Positions 1-11,915 of a DNA stretch of 64,000 nt are shown in pieces. How positions within the stretch are numbered: the first letter of the stretch is position 1; each line of letters begins with the position of its first letter. The notes beneath the pieces were generated by a model. It did no database searches, was not told the origin of the DNA, and was given only the letters and a program-made list of their open reading frames with translations. The position numbers and the translations under genes were made by a program. Source of the DNA: Antedon mediterranea (lineage: Eukaryota > Echinodermata > Crinoidea > Comatulida > Antedonidae); contig NC_092672.1 in the NCBI RefSeq assembly GCF_964355755.1, positions 4,340,001 to 4,404,000 of the forward strand, given 5' to 3'.

Positions 1-615
1 TAAAGTTGATACTGTAGACAGAGCTTTACAATACATTTTTTTGTAATACACATTTATTGTTTATGTTCGATGATTTTATGGTATACATATTAGTGTTGCA
101 CTACATGGTTGGGTTGTATTATTATCTTTATGTTATAAAGTGTAGCGCAAAAAAAATATTTGACACCACTAACCATATTATTTATGTTGTATACCCTTGC
201 AATTAGGTAATGACTGAAATAATGGTATACAGCAGTCAAAATTTATAACAAAGGATTAAGGCACAAATAATAATACTATAGGGGTGGGCTGTACCATTGT
301 ATTCTTAGGATGTGTTGTAGAAAGAATAATTTCTATGTTGGAAATAGATAATTGTATAAATACAATATGTTAGGTGCTTAACAGTTGTAACGTAAGCAGG
401 GTGTTGAATATTCATGTGTAAATATTCATGAATATTCATGTGTAAATGATTGACATGAGTGATAATGTAAAATAAATCTGTATATAAGTAATGTTTATAT
501 CATGTTTAAGGTAAACGTTTCCTACAATTATAAAAAAAAATGCTTAAACACTTTTCAACATTTATTTGCATGAAACGTGGCATCAGTGCTGTAAAAAAAA
601 ACTTTTTTCTTTGTG

Positions 616-763
616 TAAAGCCCTGTCTACACTTTCAAACTATGATGTGCCCAAATATGGTAGTGATATGCTTAAATATGGTAGTGATATGACGCCATCA
701 TGTGCATATATGGGCACATCACGTTTTTTTTCACATAAAGTTTGATAGTGTAAACAGAGCTCA
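616..763. mobile_element. Hairpin MITE, family M1
   Basis: The copy begins TAAAGCCCTGTCTACAC and ends in the near-reverse complement GTGTAAACAGAGCTC. Between them is AT-rich sequence with a twice-repeated AAATATGGTAGTGATATG motif and ATATATGGGCACATCAC. It has no coding capacity. It belongs to the family described under the other M1 entries. Confidence 0.8.
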
Positions 764-893
764 AGGGAGTTGTCGTGTTTTGGTGCCAGTAAGGGGCTCT
801 TCCTGCCTCCAAACAGGAGCACAGCTCTCTACCATACCTCCTACTGAAATTTCTTTCTAGTCCCCCTCTGGCACCAATTCGGGAAAGTACATC

Positions 894-1183
894 CATTCAG
901 GGCTGTAAAGTGTGGCTGTTCGATCAAGGTATAGTTGTTTTTTTTTCTTCTCCCAAATGCTAGTTTCTATTTTTAAACAGTTATACTGTATTATTTGAAT
1001 ATGCTCTTGGGTAAAATACAAGAAAAACAATACAATTATGATAATTATACACACAAGAGCATATAAACAATTATTTACTTACTTAGACCCTGTGAGTGAA
1101 TAACTTTACATAACACCTAATTTACAGTACATTGATGAAATCCACTAGCCTTGAGGTTCACTAACATTTTACAGCCCTGAATG
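894..1183. mobile_element. Inverted-repeat element (MITE-like), about 290 bp
   Basis: CATTCAGGGCTGTAAA at 894-909 is matched by its perfect reverse complement at 1168-1183. The interior is non-coding. No clear target-site duplication was found, so the superfamily is unknown. Confidence 0.55.
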
Positions 1184-1618
1184 TAGAGTTGAGATATTGC
1201 ACTTGCTACATAGCAATGCTACAGTTTGCAAGCTGCAGTGTCTTAAGGTAATTTTATGTTGTTGCTGAGGCACACTATAATGAGTTACATAAGAAGCCTT
1301 GTAACTTGCTGTTATATGTAAAGCATATGTTGAATAAAAACATCATATTTGACAAAATTGTGCGTAATAAATTTTGTTTATTCTTTAGTTGTATGGTAAT
1401 TTATGTTCCATTTTTGTCAACATTGGACCACTTTTAAGTGACAGTATGAGAATAGACATGATTTATTTTACTTGTATATAAAATCTTTTATTTTTATTGT
1501 TACTACTTTTTTACATGTAAGTAGTAGGCATTCATTTCCAATATAATCATTGTACAATAATCATGCAGTAGGCATTATTTTCACTGATAATCCTAAAGGT
1601 CATTGTATGTCACCAAGT

Positions 1619-4600
1619 TTATTCTATTCGTTCATCTCCTTCCTCTACATCTTTTAAACTGAGCACCTCAACACGACCTTTGCCCTTTGTTCCTGACCTT
1701 ACAAGCTCTTCAACATCTTTATAAACACCTGGATCTACAAGACAAACCAATTCTAGTTCATCGTCAAATTCTTCTGATTCTACTTTTGACATCAACGGTG
1801 CTAGTCTGTCTTTGATCTTCCTTGTTTCCTTGCTTGGTATACCAATTCGTAACCTCATCTGTGCCCGTGCTATTTGGAAGTTGTCCGTTTCTTTCAGCTT
1901 TTTGATAACTTCTAAAGCCTAAAAAATAAAATTAATCAATAAACTAGAAGCAACAATAAAGCAGTAATTAAAACATCTTCCTCTCTCCTTCTATGCACAC
2001 TAAATGGAATTGATCTGCGATTAAAAATAAACAAGATATGATGATTAAAAATCTATATTGGCAAAATAGAATTTTTCTAAGTATAGTACTTGCTTTGTTT
2101 GTTAGCGTCCACAATGTTTAAGTTATCGTCCTGAATGTTTGGGTGTTAATAGCTATATAATTACAGAACAAGTGATATTTCGCAGGATTTCAGCAATTCA
2201 CTTCCCCTTAGGACAACAATGCACTGTTAACAACATAGCTCCGGTACAAGCTCCTAAAATTGCATTTTTCACTATCATATCATTGGTATTTATTCATCGA
2301 TCTCTGTTATCTCATTTACTTAATTGAGTACTTCAATATGGCATCTACCAGATCCAAAGGAAAGAAAGATTCTAAGGTAAAATCTATTGAAGACTTAGGC
2401 AAGGACAAGTCAGGCCCTATCCGTATACAGGACGAAACGACTGAGCCTACAGAACACCGGGAAGCAACGTCGAAATCCCCGGTAATGGGTTCACCGATCG
2501 ATAGTGCCACTTTCAGTACTATTCATAATCTGTTGGCTGATGATCCTGATCTCATATCAATTGTGTCACAAAGCATTAGTAACCACATTTTGTCATCACC
2601 GGATCTCTTTAAAAATATTGTACATGCAATAACAACCAACAAAGTGTTAATTTCTGCAATTAGTAAACATATTTTAGACGCGGTCTCGGAATCTGTTTAC
2701 AACAGCGTAACCATGGACAACGCCGCAACTGCGGGCGACATTGATATAATTCGCCGCGAAAATGAAAATCTTGTAGCAGAAAACCGAACCATGATGGACA
2801 AGATCGACGACTTAGAACAGTATAGTCGACGAAACTGCCTACTTTTGCATGGTATGCCTGAATCACCTAGAGAAGATACTGACGAATTAGCTATTAATTT
2901 AATAGGCTCTAAAATAACAGACAGTATTGAACTAAGCGATCTTGATCGAACTCATCGCCTAGGTAAAAGGAAGTTAGACGCAACAAAATCAAAACCACGG
3001 CCGATTATCATCAAATTTACGTCGTACCGTTCCCGATCAGAAGTCTTTAAAAACAAAAAAATGCTTAAAAAGTCAGGTTTCACAATCACAGAAAACTTAA
3101 CATCTAAACGCCTTAATCTGCTTCATAAGACCTCAAACAATGAAGCTGTGGAAGCCGCATGGTCAATCGACGGGCGTATTACATGCATACTAAAAAGAAA
3201 CAAGAAAAAGATGGTAATCAAATCGGAGTCTGATCTTCGCTGTATCTAAATGATCGCCTTTCAGGACGTTCTTCCTTCATGGATCAACGAACAGATAAGT
3301 ACTCTCGTAACCTTTGTGTTATCTGTTACCAATTGAAACTTAACTTTCATCATATTGACATTTCTGACTCTTTGCATGTAATGTTATTGTCTCAAATCAA
3401 AAGTAATATCATCATAATCATTGCATTGACTTCTTATGACGTTTTCTCATGATTTTCACCTTTTGTATTTTACTTACCCATTTTCGCCATCGATTTCGGC
3501 TTGATTTGTTTGTGTTTTATTTCTCTGTTTTTTGTTTTATGTTATTACCATATTCACACAGAGTATTGACCTTTGTATGCTTCAATATTCAATACGTTTG
3601 TGCTTGGGTGGATGGGTGTTAATGTGTGTGTGATGGTGTGTTTGTGTGTTATATCTTATTGGTATCTTAGTTTTTTTCTTCATTGTTTCTCAGTATAAAA
3701 AATCTTTAAATAATCAGATTACATTGCCATGTGTCATTGCTTTGAACACTATTATCATCCAAGTGTTTAAGTGCCTGATTGCCATATTCATGTAGTTTTC
3801 ATAATTGTTTATACCATTCCATAATGTTCTCTTGTTGTTTTGCAATTTTTAGTTCCTTGCCGGAGTTCTGCTTAACTCGCCTTACTTTGACAGTCTTGTT
3901 TTTATGCATTGTTAATTTTTCTTTTTTCCAATATTCAGTTTGATCTAATATTTGTTTATTTATTTATACAGTGTATATTTATTTATATATATTTTATACA
4001 TATATTTTAAATTATATATTAACTAGTATTTTCACTGAACAGATTTCTCTTTTTATATTTTCATTTTTTACTTGATGTACAACCTTAACGCAGATGACGG
4101 AACATCGTACCACGACCGATTATCAAACATAAACTTCTTCCCCTTGCCCAGCTATTCAGACAACCGTAACATTAACAGGAACCTTGGCAATTCTACATCT
4201 AACATTGATCCCGACTCTAATTTTTTCACCAACAGCAACCACAGTCCCTCCCAATATTATGATCCTAATGAATTTCCTGTTGACTCACTTTCTGATTGCT
4301 TCTCCACTATTCATTTCAACTCTAGAAGCATCCTCAAGCACATTGATGAAATTAAACAACTCCTATCATCCATTAATCTGCCTTTCGATATTATTGGAGT
4401 AAGTGAAACTTGGCTCAAGTACGATAATCCTTTGGTCCAACTCCCAAATTATAATTTTGTCTCTAACCACAGAACCCATAAAGACGGTGGAGGAGTCGCC
4501 ATGTATATCCTTGATACTCTACAATTCTCCATTAGAAGTGACCTACACCCACACCCTTCCAACTGCGAATCCATCTTTATTGAAATTAAACGGCCTCATC

Positions 4601-7600
4601 ACAAAAACATTATAGTGGGTACTGTATATAGACCCCCCTCCTCTGACCCAAATCAATTCTTAATTGAACTTGACATTGTCCTTTCCAATTTAACAAAAGA
4701 AAATAAAAATGTTTATATTCTTGGAGACTTTAACATTGACATTCTTAAACATGAATCCGACAATACTGCCCGTCAATTCATTAACACACTGTTTAGCAAT
4801 CACTATCTTCCACTTATCGACAGACCATCCAGAATAACAAATTCCACAGCCTCATTATTAGATAATATTATTACAAATCAATTTGATTGTTCTCATATAA
4901 GTGGTCTGCTATATAGCGATATCTCTGATCATCTCCCTGTTTTTAATATTTCAAACCTCTCTGATAGTTTTACCACTAGCTCAAACAATGAAGAGATCCC
5001 ATCTCTCAGACAGATTAACAATACGTCTCTTAACAACTTTTACCATGATGTCTCTAATCAAACTTGGTTTGATATCCTTAATTCTAATGATCCTGACTTT
5101 GCTTATGACCTCTTTGATAACACACTTAAAGCCCTTTATGACCAACACTTCCCGTTACTGAAAAGGAACAATACAAACAAGAACAAAAAAATTAAATCTT
5201 GGATGTCAAATGGACTGCTAAAATCAATAAAGTATAAACATAAACTCTATGCAAAATTTCTTCACCGCCCTTCTCCTGCCAATGAAATTAAATATAAACG
5301 ATATCGTAATAAACTTAACTCCACTATCAAAATTGCCAAAAGAATCCACTTTCATGATATTTTCACCAAGCAAAAAAATGATATTAAGGCAACCTGGAAA
5401 TCAATTAACTCTTTATTGAACCATAAAAACCGAAACCAACACAAAGGCAATACCCCTGTCAACTGTAACGGAGTACCAACTAAAGACCCCGTCATTATTT
5501 CTAAAGCATTTAATGATTTTTTTGTCGAAATCGGACCCTCTCTTGCTAACAAAATCCCTCCCAGCAATGTTTCTTTCAAAGAATTTCTTCCTCAACCAAA
5601 TCCGAAATCAATGTTCTTAACCCCCGTCCTAGAAGAGGATATCATAAGAATTATCTCCTCCTTCGATAACAATAAAGCTCCTGGTACTGATGATTTCCAT
5701 ACTAAAGCCATTAAACATGTTATCAACCTTATCTCCCTTCCCTTGTGTCACATTTTTAATCTTGTCCTCTGCAAAGGTGTTTTTCCGAACAGGTTGAAGC
5801 TGGCGCGCGTTACCCCTGTTTACAAATCTGGCCCCAAATCCAACCTTTCTAACTATCGTCCTATCTCCATCCTGTCAATCTTTTCGAAAGCCTTGGAAAG
5901 AATTATCTATGATAGAACATTTTCATTTATCAGCAAACATAACATCCTCTTCAAGAGACAATATGGCTTTAGAAAAGGACATAACACCTCCATGGCTTTG
6001 ATCGACCTCACTAACAAAATTATTCATGCATTCGAAAATCGTCAATTTGGAATCGGACTTTTCATCGACCTTTCCAAGGCTTTCGACACCATTGATCATA
6101 ATATTCTTCTTTTTAAATTGTCTCACTATGGAATCCGAGGACCCGCCTTAAACGTTTTCAAAAGCTATCTCACTAACCGCTCCCAATGTACTAAATATTT
6201 TAACTCTATTTCTAATTTTTGCCCTATCACCTGTGGCGTTCCCCAGGGCTCCTTACTTGGCCCGCTTCTGTTCACCTTTTACATTAATGATATCCACCGA
6301 ACCTCAAACCTGCTAAATTTTTTTCTATATGCTGATGACACTACAGTTTTTCATGCCAACAAAAATATCCAAACTCTTTTTGACACCTTTAATACCAACG
6401 TTATCCCCTTGTCCCAGTACTTTATTGCCAACAAACTCTCCCTCAATCATAATAAATGTAGTTACATCCTATTCGGAACCCCGCAGTTGACTAGAGGTAT
6501 TGATGTGTCCCCATTTAAAGTCGTTATTGATAATCAAGAAATCCCCTCTGTTAAGTATAATAAATTTCTTGGCATTATCATCGACAACTCTCTCTCATGG
6601 AAACCCCATATCCAAGAAATTGAGAACAAAGTGTCTAAGAACCTTGGGATCATTTCTAGGCTTTCTTCCTTCCTCCCAACTAATATTCTCAGGACCCTTT
6701 ATTGCACACTCATCCTTCCTTATTTGAGCTATGGTAACATTGTCTGGGCCAACACTTACCCTTCAAACATCATTAAACTCTCTATCCTACAAAAAAAAGC
6801 TATCAGGACTATATCTGGCGCTCATCCACTGTCACATTCCTCCCACTTATTCTCCAAACTCAATCTTCTCAAACTTTCGGACATTAACCTATCCCAGCAA
6901 GGTGTCTTTGTTTTTTTGGCCACTCACTCACTTCTCCCTTGCCATCTAAACGACCTTTTCGCTCCTAATAATACCGTTCATAAATATTATACTAGAACAA
7001 GAAATAACATATATATCCCTAACCATAACACCAATTATTTTCAACATAGCATTAGATATTCTGGACCTCTATTGTTTAACAATTTACCCCCCTCAATTTC
7101 CTGTGCTGCCAACCGCTATTCATTTAATAATAACATAAAAAATTACCTTTTGTCTCATTACTGATCGATATGATTGATATGGTCGTTTTTTCCATGTTCC
7201 GTGACTTGCTATCTTTATTATTCAATTGTCATCATATTCGCTATATGCCATGCAGCTGTACTTTTTTCTGTTCTTTTTTTATTTTTTATTCCAACTTTTA
7301 TCTACTGGTTTTATATATATTTTGTATTTCTTTATTGTCTAATTAATTTATTTTCTTTATTTATATATATTTTTTTTTTTTTTTTCCTTCTCTTATTTAA
7401 ATATTTTGTAAAGGCAATCCCGTCACAAGATTGTAATCTTTTTGGGATTTGCCTTCGTCCATTTTCTTGTTTTATCACTTGCCATTTTGTTTTTGTTACT
7501 TTTGTCTTTTGGACGTGAATAAATGTTCCTTGAATTGAAAAATTGAATTGAATTGAATTGAATTGTGTTTGGGCTGAAATCCACCTAAAGGAGCGTCGGA

Positions 7601-10600
7601 AAGCCATTATTGGTATTGTCTACCGGTCACCTAATAGTTCACTTCACAATAATATACAAATGTATGTACCTATGAGAGAAGTTTTAAATAAGTCGTGTCC
7701 TACAGTTATAATCGGAGACTTTAATTTTCCAGGTATTGATTGGGAAAATTTAGAGTCTAATTTGGATGGTCAGGATTTTTTGGATTTTGTTCAAGATGCA
7801 TATCTTACCCAACATGTTGAATCAGCGACTAGAGGAAATAACATTTTGGATCTTATTTTAACTAATGAACCTAATATGGTGTCTGATGTTGCTTGTGTTG
7901 GTAGACTTGGGTCTAGTGATCATGATATGCTAGAATTTTGTTGTAATATTGATACGCTGATTAATGATAGTACTGAATATGTCTTTGATTTTAGGAGAGC
8001 CAACTGGAATAATATTAGAGATGTGCTTGTAGAAGTGGATTGGCCCAGCCTAACTGAACTTCCATCTATTTCTGAGTCATGGTCAAAATTTGAAGATGTT
8101 TATAATTCTGTCCTAAGGGATAACATACCTTTAAAATTGAGAAGACACAATAGAAAACCGCCTTTTATCAACAGAAAAGTTATTCGTTCAATTTGGAAAA
8201 AGAGAAAACTATGGAAACGTTACTGTAATTCGAGGGATTCCATAGACTTTGAAATTTATAAGAGATTTTCCAATAGGGTCAAGTCTAAAGTAAAGAGTGC
8301 CAAGAGAAAATTTGAGAAAAAAATTGGCTGATAACTGTAAGCGCGATCCTAAGTCTTTTTATAGTTACATCCGATCCAGTACTAAAACTAAAGATTCAGT
8401 GGGGCCCTTAGTTAATGATGAAGGGAATATAGTTGTTGATGACAAGGAAGCTGCTGAAATTTTAAATAATTACTTTACATCCGTGTTTACAATTGATTCT
8501 AATTTTATTCCACCTAATTTACCTAACGAGTTTGAAAATGATGAGATTTTAACCACTGTACTGTTTACCCCGCAGAGACTCTTAAAATTGATGCAGAAAC
8601 TTAAACCTAACAAATCACCGGGACCTGATCATTTGAGTTCAAGAATTTTGTTGGAGACTGCTGGGGCGGATTGCTATAAGCGGTCTATAAACGGTCTTAG
8701 CGCTTAGCCGGCTATAATTCGTGACGTAGCAAGTAGTCTTTATTTATAGACCATTGCTATACCGCGGTCTGACCTGTAAACGGTCTTTAAAATTAAAGCC
8801 TACTCGAAGGAGTCTTAAAACAGTCTAAACCTCTCTTTTTGTTGCTTTTACGTATTATTTATCGTCAAAGACAACCAATTAAACGAGTTTTAAGTGTTAA
8901 ATCAAATAATAACGGTGATTTTATTCTTATATAGGCCTATGGATTTTCTCGCGTAGAAATGTACGTACTGTTATGATTGTGAATTGAACAAGCGTGACGA
9001 ACATTACCTTATTTGGTATTCTACGCGCAAAGTACGCCCTCAATTTGTTACTTTACGCGGTCTTATCCAAGACTGTTTTATAGCAATGGTCTATCAGGAG
9101 TGGCTTTAATAAGACCGTCTATCTGATAAAGCCGGCTTTAATCGGGGAGTTAAGACCGATCAGTTAAGACTGTTTTATAGCAATCCACCCCTAGTGTTAT
9201 TGCGACTCCTTTAGCCCGTATATTTCAGAGATGTTTTGACGAAAATTAAGTTCCTCCTTTATGGAAGAAAGCCAATGTTTCCCCTATTTTTAAAAAAGGA
9301 TCTAAGAAATCACCGGCAAACTATAGGCCTGTTAGTTTAACTTCCCATTTTTGTAAATTGATGGAATCTGTCTTGAGGGATGACATTGATCATCTTGACT
9401 CGTTACATTTACTGAATACATCCCAACATGGGTTCTTGAAAGGAAGATCTTGTCTGACAAATTTACTAATGTTTCTTGAGAAGGTGACATGATATTGACC
9501 AGGGTTTACCAGTAGATGTAATTTATTTTGATTTCCAAAAGGCCTTCGATAAAGTTTCTCATGTAAGGTTGATGAATAAAGTTTTGGCTCATGGTATTGA
9601 AGGTCCATTTGGCATGTGGATACAAAACTGGCTTAGTGATAGATCTCAAAGGGTTGTTGTGAATGGTAGGAAATCTGAGTGGGCCCCTGTTCATAGTGGT
9701 GTGCCTCAGGGTTCGGTCCTCGGACCGGTGCTTTTTCTCATTTTTATTGATGACATAGATTTTTCCATTGATTCTTCATTGTTGAAATTTGCTGATGACA
9801 TTAAATTGTTTGGAAGTGTGCGTTCCGAGGTTGATCCTGAAGTACTACAAAATGATATTGACAAGTTATCACTTTGGTGTCGTGAATCCCTAAAGAGCTT
9901 TAATAGTAGTAAATGCAATGTCATGCACTTAGGATTTAATAATCCGAATCATTCTTATGAACTTGATGGGGTTATCCTAAATGAAGTAACAGAACAAAAA
10001 GACTTGGGAGTGATTATTGATAAATCTCTTAAGACTAGTAAACAATGTGTAGCAGCAGCCAAAACAGCTAATCGAGTTTTAGGTACTATTAAAAGATCCA
10101 TTAAATATAAATCAGTTGATATGATTAAATCGCTTTATATTGGATTAGTCAGGCCTCATCTCGAATTTGCAGTCCAGGCATGGTCTCCTCAACTAAGGAA
10201 AGACATTCTTTTATTAGAAAAAGTTCAGAGGAGAGCAACTAGGCTACCACCTAGTTTGCATGGCATGCCCTATGCAGATAGGTTAAAAGTTTTTAATTTA
10301 ACAACCTTAGAAGAAAGACGACACAGAGGGGACATGATTCAAACATATAATTTTCTTTCTAACAAAGAGGCTATTGATAGTGATTTACTTTTTCAAAAGT
10401 CTGAATATACCGCCACTAGGGGTCATAAACATAAATTGAAAAAGAATAATGCTCGATTAAATTGCCGTAGTCATTTTTTTACCCAACGAGTCGTAAATTC
10501 ATGGAATGCTCTCCCTGCCAGTACAGTAGAAGTTGACACAACCATACTATTTAAAAGAAAATTTCAGAAGACGAGGGGGGCTAATAGAGGGCCACGACCG

Positions 10601-11915
10601 GCCCACCAGCCTCTTGCACCACTCATTTAGAGTGGTGTACGGTGAGTTACGGTGAGTTACATGCCTATTGATTTTCAAGAAAATTGATATATTGGTGATG
10701 TCACAAAAGCTTATACTGTACAGTGTTAAAGTCTGACTTGCCTGTATCTTCCATATGAGATATGATATAGCACGCCCTCTGTATTCCCTGATATATTTTG
10801 TCAAGTATTTTACTCGGTTTCTGAGTGTATTCATTTATTATAGTTAGTACTAATAATTAATCCAATACTAACCTGTTGTTTAGCATTTCTTGTTGGTTTA
10901 ACCGCATAGTGTACATCTTTCATAGCCCTTTCTATGATACCAACTGTGTAGGGGCGTTTTGTCTCCGGATTGATGCATTTATCGGCTACAATTGTTGCTA
11001 TATCTCTGAACATCGACTCCAATTGTTGATGCCGCTCTTTTTCAGACACTTGTAGTTCTCCTTTTGCTAAAATCTAAATGAAATATATTAAATTTATTAA
11101 TATTAATAATGTATATGTAATGAAAAAAAGGAATCTAAGTTTGACCATGACTGATTAAGCCTTGTCTACATTAGCAAATTTTATATGACATAAAATGTGA
11201 TGTTCCTATATATATGGATGGACATGATGATGTCATATCGCTACCATATTTGGGAATATCACTACCATATTTGGGCACATCACACTTTTTTTGTCAAACT
11301 AGTTGATAGTGTAGACAGATCTTTATGTATACATAGGCCTTGTAACTTCTGCTATTGCTGTACCTTCAAGCAGATTTCTGTTGAGTCTTCTGTGGAGAAT
11401 GCTTTCTGTAAGTCTTCTTTCTTTGCAACTTGTCCTTTCGATACATTCGTGAATATTGTATGGGTTTGTAAAACCTCATCAATATCTTTTTCACTTTGAA
11501 TTGAAGACAAAAATAGTATTGATTAATAATGACTGAAATGAATATAAAATTATTAAAAATATTCTTTTTGTACAATTAATAATTAACACGAGAAAAAGCA
11601 GCGTAATCTTGCGCATCAAAATATTTTCAACTTAGGCCCTATGTCTACCCCCACCACCCTAGGCATATGTCGAGCTAGATGGATGGAAAATCCCACGGAG
11701 GGAAATCCACTGCCGTTCACGTCGGCCTACGTACTCTACTACTACTGCCTAGCTAGCCTAGACTATAGAGAGAGAGGTTTTACTTACACTTTGTTGCGCC
11801 ATGATATAACTTTATTTTTATAACAAGCAATCTCAAAACGCTTCCCTGCTTTTTTCATACGAACTATTGCTATGTTCGTTAATCTAATCTGATTTGTTGG
11901 CGTAAATATTGACAT
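1619..11915 (-). CDS. SBDS: SBDS ribosome maturation factor
   Basis: SBDS is the Shwachman-Diamond protein family member that works with the GTPase EFL1 to release eIF6 from cytoplasmic pre-60S subunits. There are four coding exons on the minus strand: 11788-11915, 11364-11493, 10873-11073 and 1618/1619-1918. They splice in phase to 252 residues; human SBDS has 250. The N-terminal FYSH domain (about residues 1-92) starts [12 protein letters not shown]. The middle domain holds [13 protein letters not shown] and [10 protein letters not shown]. The C-terminal ferredoxin-like domain contains [11 protein letters not shown] and ends [11 protein letters not shown]. The start is the first ATG and matches the family. 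Intron 3 is about 9 kb because two LINEs landed in it. The gene is head-to-head with the clathrin-like gene, 248 bp between start codons. Confidence 0.96.
2338..3249 (+). CDS. LINE A ORF1 (RNA-binding chaperone-like)
   Basis: The product is 303 residues from the ATG at 2338; the frame stays open further upstream, but this ATG begins a plausible basic N terminus ([13 protein letters not shown]). A heptad-rich segment around [21 protein letters not shown] predicts a coiled coil. It is followed by [13 protein letters not shown] and a basic C-terminal half with [13 protein letters not shown] and [15 protein letters not shown]. This is the layout of L1-type ORF1 proteins (coiled coil, RRM-like, C-terminal domain), which trimerise and coat the element RNA. 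No zinc knuckles are visible. It is uninterrupted, unlike the neighbouring LINE B. Confidence 0.8.
   Translation: MASTRSKGKKDSKVKSIEDLGKDKSGPIRIQDETTEPTEHREATSKSPVMGSPIDSATFSTIHNLLADDPDLISIVSQSISNHILSSPDLFKNIVHAITTNKVLISAISKHILDAVSESVYNSVTMDNAATAGDIDIIRRENENLVAENRTMMDKIDDLEQYSRRNCLLLHGMPESPREDTDELAINLIGSKITDSIELSDLDRTHRLGKRKLDATKSKPRPIIIKFTSYRSRSEVFKNKKMLKKSGFTITENLTSKRLNLLHKTSNNEAVEAAWSIDGRITCILKRNKKKMVIKSESDLRCI
3250..4074 (+). other. Inter-ORF spacer of LINE A
   Basis: These 825 bases lie between the ORF1 stop and the ORF2 start. They are T-rich, with a short GT-rich stretch near 3600-3650 and an AT-rich run just before ORF2. No protein-like frame is seen. Such a spacer is long for a two-ORF LINE, so ORF2 translation would need reinitiation, an internal entry site or a separate transcript. 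Confidence 0.6.
4075..7164 (+). CDS. LINE A ORF2: AP endonuclease-reverse transcriptase
   Basis: The product is 1029 uninterrupted residues. It cleaves target DNA and primes reverse transcription of the element RNA. The N-terminal third is an apurinic/apyrimidinic endonuclease, with IIGVSETWL, the VYRPPSS and LGDFNID motifs and the terminal SDHLPVF. The reverse transcriptase begins around RVTPVYKSG and carries [33 protein letters not shown] and the catalytic YADD. A C-terminal thumb/connection region with [10 protein letters not shown] follows. All expected catalytic motifs are present. The start at ATG 4075 leaves an N-terminal extension of roughly 80 residues, rich in Asn and Ser, before the endonuclease. 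This is probably a recent insertion. Confidence 0.93.
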   Translation: MYNLNADDGTSYHDRLSNINFFPLPSYSDNRNINRNLGNSTSNIDPDSNFFTNSNHSPSQYYDPNEFPVDSLSDCFSTIHFNSRSILKHIDEIKQLLSSINLPFDIIGVSETWLKYDNPLVQLPNYNFVSNHRTHKDGGGVAMYILDTLQFSIRSDLHPHPSNCESIFIEIKRPHHKNIIVGTVYRPPSSDPNQFLIELDIVLSNLTKENKNVYILGDFNIDILKHESDNTARQFINTLFSNHYLPLIDRPSRITNSTASLLDNIITNQFDCSHISGLLYSDISDHLPVFNISNLSDSFTTSSNNEEIPSLRQINNTSLNNFYHDVSNQTWFDILNSNDPDFAYDLFDNTLKALYDQHFPLLKRNNTNKNKKIKSWMSNGLLKSIKYKHKLYAKFLHRPSPANEIKYKRYRNKLNSTIKIAKRIHFHDIFTKQKNDIKATWKSINSLLNHKNRNQHKGNTPVNCNGVPTKDPVIISKAFNDFFVEIGPSLANKIPPSNVSFKEFLPQPNPKSMFLTPVLEEDIIRIISSFDNNKAPGTDDFHTKAIKHVINLISLPLCHIFNLVLCKGVFPNRLKLARVTPVYKSGPKSNLSNYRPISILSIFSKALERIIYDRTFSFISKHNILFKRQYGFRKGHNTSMALIDLTNKIIHAFENRQFGIGLFIDLSKAFDTIDHNILLFKLSHYGIRGPALNVFKSYLTNRSQCTKYFNSISNFCPITCGVPQGSLLGPLLFTFYINDIHRTSNLLNFFLYADDTTVFHANKNIQTLFDTFNTNVIPLSQYFIANKLSLNHNKCSYILFGTPQLTRGIDVSPFKVVIDNQEIPSVKYNKFLGIIIDNSLSWKPHIQEIENKVSKNLGIISRLSSFLPTNILRTLYCTLILPYLSYGNIVWANTYPSNIIKLSILQKKAIRTISGAHPLSHSSHLFSKLNLLKLSDINLSQQGVFVFLATHSLLPCHLNDLFAPNNTVHKYYTRTRNNIYIPNHNTNYFQHSIRYSGPLLFNNLPPSISCAANRYSFNNNIKNYLLSHY
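7566..10630 (+). pseudogene. LINE B endonuclease-RT pseudogene
   Basis: The frame opens inside the endonuclease ([31 protein letters not shown]). It shifts at an A-run near 8315-8325 and continues with [16 protein letters not shown] and [15 protein letters not shown]. The 8663-9191 insertion breaks it there. After the insertion it resumes with [11 protein letters not shown], meets an in-frame TAA at 9247 and continues with [17 protein letters not shown] second shift occurs near 9495. It then runs open to 10630 through [26 protein letters not shown], the catalytic FADD and [12 protein letters not shown]. With these lesions it cannot make a working protein. Confidence 0.9.
8663..9191. mobile_element. 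Inverted-repeat DNA element nested in LINE B
   Basis: The 529-bp insertion has terminal inverted repeats: GGGGCGGATTGCTATAA on the left, and the reverse complement of GGGGTGGATTGCTATAA on the right. Removing it restores the LINE frame (LETA joined to [11 protein letters not shown]). The target duplication is at most 2-3 bp and cannot be fixed exactly. A second, internal pair of repeats based on AGACCATTGCTATA lies near 8748 and 9080-9100. It has no transposase. Confidence 0.75.
11155..11325. mobile_element. Hairpin MITE, family M1 (SBDS intron 2)
   Basis: It runs from TTAAGCCTTGTCTACA to GTAGACAGATCTTTA with inverted ends, and has the family's internal ATGATGATGTCATATC and double ACCATATTTGGG blocks. 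It sits in the 291-bp intron between SBDS coding exons 2 and 3 and makes up most of that intron. Confidence 0.8.

Larger units (their letters stand above)
1..1618. other. 3' flank of SBDS, repeat-derived, no gene seen
   Basis: No coding exon is recognisable on either strand. The first 28 bases are the right end of a hairpin MITE copy (it ends in AGACAGAGCTTTA). A full copy lies at 616-763, and a different inverted-repeat element at 894-1183. Several TTTATT motifs near 1460-1500, which read AATAAA on the minus strand, could serve as the SBDS polyadenylation signal. I cannot choose among them. Confidence 0.6.
2260..7565 (+). mobile_element. Non-LTR retrotransposon (LINE A), apparently intact
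   Basis: This element carries ORF1 (2338-3249) and ORF2 (4075-7164) and ends in a short tandem tail of (TTGAA)n at about 7528-7565. Both ORFs are uninterrupted. Microsatellite-like 3' tails and a coiled-coil/RRM-type ORF1 with an AP-endonuclease/RT ORF2 are typical of the CR1/L2/Jockey supergroup. I cannot assign the exact clade. The 5' boundary is uncertain and may lie upstream of 2260 (about 2090-2340). It sits antisense to the host gene in SBDS intron 3. Confidence 0.85.
7566..10660 (+). mobile_element. CR1-like LINE B, 5'-truncated and decayed
   Basis: It starts within an endonuclease domain directly after the LINE A tail and ends with a doubled GGTGAGTTAC unit (10641-10660), like the short 3' repeats of CR1 elements. 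The body encodes endonuclease and RT fragments interrupted by two frameshifts, a stop codon and a 529-bp insertion. It lies in the same orientation as LINE A, inside SBDS intron 3. Its upstream half is not visible on the far side of LINE A, so it seems to be a truncated copy rather than one split by LINE A. Confidence 0.85.

Noticed and set aside
7174-7518. 114-codon T-rich open frame after LINE A ORF2
   Set aside because: It is a hydrophobic frame from a T-rich LINE 3' UTR with no family resemblance.
1619-11915. SBDS fragments as two separate genes or a pseudogene
   Set aside because: All four exons join with correct phase into a full 252-residue SBDS. The 9-kb gap is explained by LINE insertions in an intron.
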